DNA of 5,752 nucleotides, taken from Peptostreptococcaceae bacterium. GTDB taxonomy: Bacteria; Bacillota_A; Clostridia; Peptostreptococcales; Acidaminobacteraceae. The position numbers and the translations under genes were made by a program. Below, one piece after another: positions 1 through 4,605 of the stretch. The stretch is taken from assembly GCA_013619035.1 (NCBI GenBank), contig JABXKX010000565.1, positions 1 to 5,752 of the forward strand. Direction: 5' to 3'. The notes under the pieces are model-generated. The model saw nothing but the letters and a program-made list of their open reading frames with translations, did no database searches and was not told the DNA's origin. Positions within the stretch are counted from its first letter, which is position 1, and every line of letters starts with the position of its first letter.

Positions 1-14
1 TGTATAAGAGACAG
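1..14. other. Residual Tn5/Nextera mosaic-end adapter (library artefact)
   Basis: The first 14 bases, TGTATAAGAGACAG, are identical to the 3' end of the 19-base Tn5 mosaic end used in Nextera tagmentation libraries. The next base is already tRNA sequence. An exact 14-base match at the very first position, ending exactly where the adapter ends, is best explained as untrimmed adapter at a contig edge. It should be treated as non-genomic. Confidence 0.93.
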
Positions 15-84
15 GTAGCTCAGTCGGTAGAGCAAGGGACTGAAAATCCCTGTGTCAGTGGTTCGATTCCGCTTTCGGGCACCA
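15..84 (+). tRNA. tRNA-Phe (anticodon GAA), 5' end missing
   Basis: This is a phenylalanine tRNA read by hand. The D arm is GCTC/GAGC. The anticodon stem AGGGA/TCCCT (35-39 and 47-51) encloses the loop CTGAAAA, with anticodon GAA at 42-44. The T stem AGTGG/CCGCT encloses loop TTCGATT. The 3' acceptor strand TTCGGGC (74-80) is followed by discriminator A and an encoded CCA at 82-84. The matching 5' acceptor strand should read about GCCCGAG. Only its last base (position 15, a G·U pair) is present, because the adapter at 1-14 replaces the first six bases. The gene is therefore complete in the organism but truncated here by the library fragment end. No tRNA promoter is visible, and it may be the last gene of a tRNA or rRNA cluster. 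Confidence 0.95.
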
Positions 85-92
85 ATTCAAAA

Positions 93-131
93 GGCTATTC
101 ATTTTTTAAATGGGTGGTTTTTTATTTTTTT
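93..131 (+). terminator. Rho-independent terminator of the tRNA-Phe transcript
   Basis: Eight bases after the CCA end, GGCTATTCATTT (93-104) can fold onto AAATGGGTGGTT (108-119) as a 12-pair stem that includes several G·U pairs, closed by a TTT loop. It runs straight into an almost pure T tract (118-131, one A). The wobble pairs mean it works in RNA of the plus strand only, which matches tRNA transcription. Confidence 0.75.
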
Positions 132-142
132 GATAGATACTA

Positions 143-169
143 AAAAACACCACTATAAATGGTGTTTTT
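143..169. terminator. Bidirectional terminator at the 3' end of the YprB-like gene
   Basis: There is a perfect 10-bp inverted repeat, AAAAACACCA (143-152) and TGGTGTTTTT (160-169), with a 7-base loop. T runs follow the stem on both strands. On the minus strand it ends the exonuclease gene. On the plus strand it backs up the tRNA terminator. The loop contains the gene's TAG stop (153-155), and the right arm contains the last two His codons, so coding and terminator sequence overlap. Confidence 0.85.
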
Positions 170-1034
170 CTAATATCCGTATGATTGTTCGTAAATTGAA
201 TTTCTTTTCTTTTAACTCATAAGTTACCTGATCTTCATAGTTTAAGTCATTAAACTGTTCATTTAAGAAGGTGAGCTGATCAATATCGATAAATAACCGT
301 GATTCAATTGAAAATAGTGGTACTTTGATATGGCACGATTGATTGGATAGTTCAATTGAATAACCATTGTCAAAATCCATTATAGGAACCAATGTATGCT
401 CAGATTTAAATACAACATCGAGATACTCATGTTCTAATACGTAAGTTGTACATATTAGAGGTCCAAATCTATCACTATGAAGTACAAAAGGATAATAACG
501 TTCAATAATCTTCTCTGGTATATGATTTAATATTTTAAGTGTCGGAATCATATAAGCAATATCATCTGAGTTATGTAATAATATTTTATCTCTTAGCTCT
601 TGAGTGGGATGACCTTCGTATAGGTTGTAAAGTTCAACACTTTCTTTCCCTGAAATCTCATCTTCTCTATAAATACCTAAATATTCTTCAATGGTCTTTA
701 ACTTATAATTTGAGAGTTTAAGAGCTTTCTTAGAAGATCTGATGACTCTGTATAAATCAAAATTCATATTTGGATTGATATGGTAATCGAGCCCATGATG
801 TTTGTATCGCTTATTTAAATATGGAATATCAAAAGCATGACCATTATAAGTAATCAACATATGTGTTTTTTTAATATAAGTTTGTAATTGTAACAATAAT
901 TCTTTTTCTTCTTGCCTATTATCACAAAAAATTTGGGTGATTTTCCAGTTGCTATCTTCAAAGTAAATAATACCAACCAAGATCGCTTCTGTATAAAGTG
1001 GACTAAGACCTGTGGTCTCAATATCAAGTATCAT
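153..1034 (-). CDS. YprB-like DnaQ/RNase H-fold 3'-5' exonuclease domain protein
   Basis: This is a putative metal-dependent exonuclease of the YprB / RNase_H_2 family, cytoplasmic, with unproven substrate. Numbered from the ATG at 1032-1034, Exo I is DIETTG (D4, E6), Exo II is YNGHAFDIP (N64, D69), and Exo III is HNSDD (H154, D158). The YprB-type segment YLGIYREDEISGKES lies near residues 118-132. Residues from about 175 to 293 form a C-terminal region I do not recognise. The start is doubtful. The ATG sits only three residues before the catalytic Asp, which would cut into the first beta strand, and its upstream GAGAG is a weak ribosome site. The same frame stays open up to a TAG at 1125-1127. 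An ideal AAAGGAG lies eight bases before an ATT codon at 1107-1109, which would add 25 residues (318 aa). The ATG is given here as the conventional minimum. The gene is monocistronic and ends in a bidirectional terminator. Confidence 0.85.
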   Translation of the reverse strand: MILDIETTGLSPLYTEAILVGIIYFEDSNWKITQIFCDNRQEEKELLLQLQTYIKKTHMLITYNGHAFDIPYLNKRYKHHGLDYHINPNMNFDLYRVIRSSKKALKLSNYKLKTIEEYLGIYREDEISGKESVELYNLYEGHPTQELRDKILLHNSDDIAYMIPTLKILNHIPEKIIERYYPFVLHSDRFGPLICTTYVLEHEYLDVVFKSEHTLVPIMDFDNGYSIELSNQSCHIKVPLFSIESRLFIDIDQLTFLNEQFNDLNYEDQVTYELKEKKFNLRTIIRILEKHHL

Positions 1035-1117
1035 ATAGCTCTCTAAATCATAGTTTTTGCTAAGGTAATTAGGCCACTGTGCCGATATTATATCTGTATG
1101 GATGTAAATAGTATCAA

Positions 1118-1124
1118 CTCCTTT
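1118..1124 (-). promoter_or_regulatory. Strong Shine-Dalgarno site implying an upstream start of the YprB-like gene
   Basis: On the minus strand AAAGGAG (1124 down to 1118) is followed eight bases later by ATT (1109-1107), in frame with the exonuclease and with no stop between. The only nearby canonical codon, TTG at 1117-1115, is in another frame and meets a stop after nine codons. The site therefore has no other visible gene to serve. Confidence 0.6.
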
Positions 1125-1129
1125 CTATC

Positions 1130-1158
1130 AGTGTAAAGGAGTATGAGCTAATATTCAA
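1130..1158 (-). promoter_or_regulatory. Candidate promoter of the YprB-like gene
   Basis: On the minus strand TTGAAT (-35, plus coordinates 1153-1158) and TACACT (-10, 1130-1135) are 17 bases apart, each matching 4 of 6 consensus positions. The predicted transcript start, near 1123, would fall at the edge of the Shine-Dalgarno site. The leader would then be extremely short, which lowers confidence in this exact placement. Confidence 0.4.
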
Positions 1159-1163
1159 TGTAT

Positions 1164-1193
1164 ATGACACAAAATGTTATATTGTGTTATACT
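1164..1193 (+). promoter_or_regulatory. Extended -10 promoter of the HD-GYP gene
   Basis: ATGACA (-35, 1164-1169) and TATACT (-10, 1188-1193) are 18 bases apart. TG at 1185-1186 gives the extended -10 motif TGTTATACT. Transcription would start near 1200, about 20 bases before the ATG at 1221. This also shows that an in-frame ATG at 1158 cannot be the real start. Confidence 0.7.
1165..1189. repeat. Inverted repeat overlapping the HD-GYP promoter (possible operator)
   Basis: TGACACAA (1165-1172) and TTGTGTTA (1182-1189) form a dyad with 7 of 8 arm positions complementary (six contiguous) and a 9-base centre. One arm overlaps the -35 element and the other covers the extended -10, so a protein bound here would block RNA polymerase. 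I do not recognise it as a named operator. The arm orientation is the reverse of the Rex (TTGTGA...TCACAA) and CRP types. Confidence 0.4.
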
Positions 1194-1220
1194 ATTACTA
1201 GGAGTAATAGGGGGGATATT

Positions 1221-2288
1221 ATGCAGTTAATGGCTGTTGATGAATTAAAAGAAGGCATGGTGCTAGCACAAGATGTTGTTTCTGATGCATTTGTTAATAT
1301 TGTTACAGAATCAACAATAGTAACTCATGAGATTATAGCAAAATTAGAAAAATTAGATATAGAATTTGTTTATGTTCACTCGGAAATGATGACTGAAGAA
1401 GAAACTACTTTTAATCAAGTAGAACCTGTCTTTGAGAATTTAAATGGGGAAGAAGCATTAAATTACAATTACAATAAAACAGTTAATAAAATCAAAACTA
1501 TTTTCAATGATCTTAAATTTGGTGTAGCAGACATCAAATCAGAGATGGATGGTACCTTAGATCCTTTATTGAGTGGCATCTTGCACAATAATAATATACT
1601 TTCAAGTTTAAGAGTAATGAAGTATGATGATGATTATACCTTAAAACATTCTTTAAATGTTGGATTGTTATCTGCTATGATAGGTAAATGGTATGGACTA
1701 AATAAAATTCAGGTAGCAGATTTATCACTAGCAGGCACTTTACATGATATTGGAAAGTCCAAAGTACCGAGATATATTCTGAATAAACCAGGTGAACTAT
1801 CTTCTCAAGAGTTTGGTATCGCTCAGCAACATGCTGTGTATAGTTATGAAATTCTGAAAGAAAGTCGAGGGTTCAGTGATGATATTTGTGAAGGTGTTTT
1901 ATACCATCATGAACGATTTAATGGTTCAGGTTATCCACAAGGTATGAAGGGCAAATCAATTCCTTTATATGCAAGAATTATCGCTGTAGCAGATGTTTTT
2001 GATGCATTGACGTCAGATAAAGTCTATCAGGGCAAAGTATCTCCTTTTTTAGCAGCTGATATTTTAAAAAGTTTGAGTTTTGAGGAGTTAGATCCGGAAA
2101 TTACAAATATGTTTTTAAAGAAGATAGCAGAATTCTATGTTGGAAATAAGGTGCTTCTAAACACTGGAGAAGAGGGAGAAGTTGTTTATCTTAACAAGTT
2201 TAGCCTTACAAAACCACTTATTAAAGTCGGTGAGAAGTTTCTAGATTTATCGATGAAAACTGATATAAAAATTAAAGAAGTATTATAA
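1221..2288 (+). CDS. HD-GYP domain protein, probable cyclic di-GMP phosphodiesterase
   Basis: This 355-aa protein is predicted to hydrolyse the signal molecule cyclic di-GMP in the cytoplasm. The start at 1221 follows AGGGGGGA (1209-1216), and a longer frame from 1158 would begin inside the promoter. Residues 1-53 resemble the small N-terminal domain common in HD-GYP proteins (ELKEGMVLAQDV, then KLEKLDIEFVYV). No membrane segment or receiver domain is seen. The catalytic domain carries the family's metal ligands: H143 (LKHSLNVG), H175-D176 in HDIGK with K179, H204, H229-H230 in HHERFNGSGYP, and D258 (VADVFDALTSD). The GYP motif is intact, with the usual Asp replaced by N234. The residue four before H143 is Tyr, not Glu, which leans to a two-metal rather than three-metal centre (inference from the PmGH structure). 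A C-terminal tail of about 75 residues holds the segment VGNKVLLNTGEEGEVV. The gene is a single unit between its own promoter and terminator. Confidence 0.93.
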   Translation: MQLMAVDELKEGMVLAQDVVSDAFVNIVTESTIVTHEIIAKLEKLDIEFVYVHSEMMTEEETTFNQVEPVFENLNGEEALNYNYNKTVNKIKTIFNDLKFGVADIKSEMDGTLDPLLSGILHNNNILSSLRVMKYDDDYTLKHSLNVGLLSAMIGKWYGLNKIQVADLSLAGTLHDIGKSKVPRYILNKPGELSSQEFGIAQQHAVYSYEILKESRGFSDDICEGVLYHHERFNGSGYPQGMKGKSIPLYARIIAVADVFDALTSDKVYQGKVSPFLAADILKSLSFEELDPEITNMFLKKIAEFYVGNKVLLNTGEEGEVVYLNKFSLTKPLIKVGEKFLDLSMKTDIKIKEVL

Positions 2289-2320
2289 AAGCACTGGAGA
2301 TCCAGTGCTTTCTTTTATTT
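2288..2320. terminator. Bidirectional terminator between the convergent HD-GYP and asparaginase genes
   Basis: AAAGCACTGG (2288-2297) and CCAGTGCTTT (2302-2311) form a perfect 10-bp stem with the four-base loop AGAT. T-rich sequence follows on the plus strand (2309-2320), and on the minus strand a TTTT run read from 2290 to 2287 follows. It begins in the HD-GYP stop codon and fills the 26-base gap before the asparaginase stop at 2315-2317, so both genes use it. Confidence 0.9.
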
Positions 2321-3307
2321 ATAATATTCACTTTCAAAGATTTCTTTTATTTCATTTACATCTTTAGTAACAGACAAGGCAAGCATTAATTTAATACGTG
2401 CTTTTTGACCATTAAGATCACCACCAAAGATAGCGCCGATATCTTGAAGCATTTTACCGCCACCTTCGTAACCATAACTACCTAAAACTCGACCCATTGG
2501 GCATCTAGAAACAATAACCACAGGAATTTTCTTTGCAACAGCATTTTTTATCCCATCAATCATAAGAGGTGGAATATTGCCACGACCCATTGCTTCAATG
2601 ATAATACCTTTGGTTCCTTCGGCAATACAGAAATTAATCATTCTAGAATCCATACCTGCAACACTTTTGATTAAATCAACTGATGATTCTACTTGATCAG
2701 TCAGTATATGGCTATGTGATGTTATATCACGATAGAAAATAACTTCATCATTGTCGACAATGCCTAATGGACCAAAAGAAAATGATTTAAATGTATCTAA
2801 GCTCATTGTGTGAGTTTTTGTAACTTCTCTCGCAGAGTTGACTTCGTTGTTCATAACAACTAAAACGCCTTTATTTGCAGCTTGATCTGAAGCAGCTGTA
2901 CAAATGGCAGCTGATAGATTACTTGGTCCGTCATATCCTAATTCTGAAGCATTTCTCATAGAACCAACTACAATGACTGGCTTATCAGATTCTATATTAA
3001 GGTCTAAGAAGAAAGCAGTCTCTTCTAGAGAATCTGTACCATGTGTAATTATGACACCACAAATATCATCTCTTGCAATTGTAGTCTTTACGACATTAGA
3101 GAGTTCTAACATCAATTCTGGCGTCATATGTGGACCCGGAATACGTGCAAAAGGCACAATCTCAATTTCTGCTATCCTATCTATATTTGTAACCATTGAC
3201 ATGATTTCCTCACTGCTCATAGCGGGAATTGCAGCAGATAGACGTTTGTCTACTTTCATTGAAATGGTACCACCTGTAAATATTGCAGCTACTTTTTTCT
3301 TATTCAT
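2315..3307 (-). CDS. ansA: L-asparaginase, cytoplasmic type
   Basis: This 330-aa enzyme hydrolyses L-asparagine to aspartate and ammonia. The bacterial asparaginase signatures are present: TGGTIS at residues 11-16 with nucleophile T14, HGTDSLEET at 89-97 with catalytic T91-D92, the segment GSMRNASELGYDGPSNL at 115-131, and K164 in VTKTHT completing the second catalytic triad. The length matches the single-domain family. There is no GatD-like N-terminal domain and no signal peptide, since MNKKK runs directly into the first beta strand, so it should stay in the cytoplasm. I chose the ATG at 3305-3307 because AAAGGTAGGT (3313-3322) lies just upstream and TGGTI then sits where the family has it. 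The frame is open to 3493, but that extension overlaps promoters and the neighbouring gene. The gene stands alone, divergent from the desulfurase operon and convergent with the HD-GYP gene. The ansA rather than ansB symbol rests on the absent signal peptide, and substrate preference is not proven. Confidence 0.93.
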   Translation of the reverse strand: MNKKKVAAIFTGGTISMKVDKRLSAAIPAMSSEEIMSMVTNIDRIAEIEIVPFARIPGPHMTPELMLELSNVVKTTIARDDICGVIITHGTDSLEETAFFLDLNIESDKPVIVVGSMRNASELGYDGPSNLSAAICTAASDQAANKGVLVVMNNEVNSAREVTKTHTMSLDTFKSFSFGPLGIVDNDEVIFYRDITSHSHILTDQVESSVDLIKSVAGMDSRMINFCIAEGTKGIIIEAMGRGNIPPLMIDGIKNAVAKKIPVVIVSRCPMGRVLGSYGYEGGGKMLQDIGAIFGGDLNGQKARIKLMLALSVTKDVNEIKEIFESEYYK

Positions 3308-3343
3308 ACTATACCTACCTTTAGTTTTATTAAAATCACTAAC

Positions 3344-3349
3344 ATTATA
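3344..3349 (-). promoter_or_regulatory. -10 element of the asparaginase promoter
   Basis: The minus strand reads a perfect TATAAT here, which would start transcription near 3337, about 30 bases before the ATG. At 17 bases upstream the best -35 is only TTTCAT (3367-3372), which is weak. The promoter may need an activator, or the -35 spacing may differ. Confidence 0.55.
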
Positions 3350-3398
3350 GCTGATTATTTGTAAATATGAAATACTTTTTAGAAAATATTGCATCGAC

Positions 3399-3427
3399 TT
3401 TACAAATTTAGTGGCATCTATTAGAAT
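3399..3427 (+). promoter_or_regulatory. Promoter of the cysteine desulfurase-thiI operon
   Basis: TTTACA (-35, 3399-3404) and TAGAAT (-10, 3422-3427) are separated by exactly 17 bases, each 5 of 6 to consensus. The start would lie near 3434, leaving a leader of about 25 bases, too short for a riboswitch or T-box. It is separated by about 50 bases from the divergent asparaginase -10. Confidence 0.75.
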
Positions 3428-3458
3428 AGTAGAAGACTCAAGTTGAAAGTGAGGTATG

Positions 3459-4604
3459 ATGAAAGCGTATTTAGACAATGGAGCAACAACCATCGTATCA
3501 GAAACGGTTGTTGAAAAAATGAATCAAGCTTTTAGGAATATGTATGGTAATCCATCGTCGATGCATCATATGGGCGTAGAAGCTGAGAAACTGATTAAAC
3601 ATTCTAAAAAAATATTAAGTAAAGCAATTAAAGCAACACCAGAAGAAATTATTTTTACATCAGGTGGCACAGAGTCGAATAATCTTGCAATACAAGGATT
3701 TTTAAATCATTCTAGTTGTAGAAAAAAAGAAATCATAACAACTCAAATAGAACATCCATCTGTTCTAAATGTATTTGAAAAATATGAAACCCTGGGTTAT
3801 AAAGTTACTTATTTAAAAGTAGATGAAAAGGGTAAGATAGATATTAAAGAATTAGAAGATGCGTTATGTGATGAGACCGCACTGGTTAGTGTGATGTATG
3901 TTAATAACGAAATTGGCACCATACAAGATTTACCTCTTATTTCAAAGACAATAAAAAGGCATTCAAAAGCAGTCTTTCACGTTGATGCTGTACAGGCACT
4001 TGGTAAAGTAGAATGTCATGTTAAAAAACAAGGTGTTGATATGATGACGTTCTCAAGTCATAAAATTCATGGTCCTATGGGTGTTGGCGCATTGTATGTT
4101 AAAAAAGGTATTTTATTAGAACCACTATTTATTGGTGGTGGCCAACAAAAAGGGATTAGACCTGGAACTGAAAATGCACCTGGTGTTTTGGGGTTTGCTA
4201 CTGCATGTGAAGAGGCTATTACGACGTTAAATGAGACTCAGAAGACATTAATTTCTATTAGGGATTACTTTGTTGAGGAAGTCTTAAAAATTGATGGTGC
4301 TAGATATAATGGCAATTATGACGCACCGCATATTGCTAATATTTCATTTCCTAATATGAGGGGAGAAGTCCTTTTACATGTCCTTGAGAGTAAAGACATT
4401 TATGTTTCTACTGGATCTGCATGTGCTTCTAAGAATAAGAGTTACAGTCATGTACTCGAAGCAATAGGATTAGATGAAAAGCATATGGAAGGCGCTATAA
4501 GATTTAGTTTCTCAAAATATACAACTAAAGAGATGATAGAGTATACATTACAAACATTAAAAGAAAGCATCCAAGAGTTAGATGCGATAATTAAGGGGAG
4601 ATAA
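3459..4604 (+). CDS. Cysteine desulfurase, NifS/IscS family (NifZ-like partner of ThiI)
   Basis: This 381-aa pyridoxal-phosphate enzyme takes sulfur from L-cysteine, leaving alanine and an enzyme-bound persulfide. Fold type I aminotransferase features are clear: YLDNGATT at the N-terminus, TSGGTESNN (67-75) for cofactor phosphate binding, H99 in EHPSV stacking on the ring, D176 in HVDAVQ contacting the ring nitrogen, K202 in SSHKIHGP as the cofactor Schiff-base lysine, and catalytic C322 in TGSACAS on the mobile loop. Two adjacent ATGs (3456 and 3459) are possible. The only ribosome site, GAGGT at 3451-3455, touches the first, so the second is preferred, adding or losing one Met. thiI follows after one base, so the two are co-transcribed. 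In Bacillus subtilis the equivalent NifZ is the dedicated sulfur donor to ThiI, and the arrangement here implies the same job rather than general iron-sulfur cluster assembly. That is inference from context. Confidence 0.95.
   Translation: MKAYLDNGATTIVSETVVEKMNQAFRNMYGNPSSMHHMGVEAEKLIKHSKKILSKAIKATPEEIIFTSGGTESNNLAIQGFLNHSSCRKKEIITTQIEHPSVLNVFEKYETLGYKVTYLKVDEKGKIDIKELEDALCDETALVSVMYVNNEIGTIQDLPLISKTIKRHSKAVFHVDAVQALGKVECHVKKQGVDMMTFSSHKIHGPMGVGALYVKKGILLEPLFIGGGQQKGIRPGTENAPGVLGFATACEEAITTLNETQKTLISIRDYFVEEVLKIDGARYNGNYDAPHIANISFPNMRGEVLLHVLESKDIYVSTGSACASKNKSYSHVLEAIGLDEKHMEGAIRFSFSKYTTKEMIEYTLQTLKESIQELDAIIKGR
4594..4600 (+). promoter_or_regulatory. Ribosome binding site of thiI inside the desulfurase gene
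   Basis: AGGGGAG lies in the last codons of the desulfurase gene, five bases before the thiI ATG at 4606-4608. With the stop at 4602-4604 this leaves one intergenic base, an arrangement that favours coupled translation of the two proteins. Confidence 0.8.
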
Positions 4605-4605
4605 T

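Noticed and set aside
1..14. A genuine Tn5-type transposon end.
   Set aside because: The sequence is exactly the commercial mosaic-end tail placed at base 1, with no transposase and no second end.
539..721. A 60-codon plus-strand frame within the YprB-like gene.
   Set aside because: It is antisense to the Exo III region and has low-complexity hydrophobic translation with no ribosome site evident.
1158..1220. Upstream ATG giving a 376-aa HD-GYP protein.
   Set aside because: The extra 21 codons lie across the extended -10 promoter, and the strong AGGGGGGA site serves the ATG at 1221.
1035..1220. A cyclic di-GMP riboswitch controlling the HD-GYP gene.
   Set aside because: The leader from the predicted start to the ATG is about 20 bases, too short, and no GEMM-like core was seen.
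2904..3350. Open frame on the plus strand opposite the asparaginase gene.
   Set aside because: It is antisense to conserved catalytic segments, has no family similarity I recognise, and is a shadow of the real gene.
3308..3455. A riboswitch or T-box leader upstream of the desulfurase or asparaginase genes.
   Set aside because: The predicted leaders are only about 25-30 bases long and no T-box or S-box core motif or terminator hairpin is present. The small palindrome TTTTATTAAAA near 3325 is what AT-rich DNA gives by chance.
3308..3493. In-frame upstream extension of the asparaginase gene from an ATG at 3493 (62 extra residues).
   Set aside because: It overlaps the TATAAT promoter element, the opposite promoter and the desulfurase start. 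The family begins at about MNKKK, and a ribosome site sits before the ATG at 3307.
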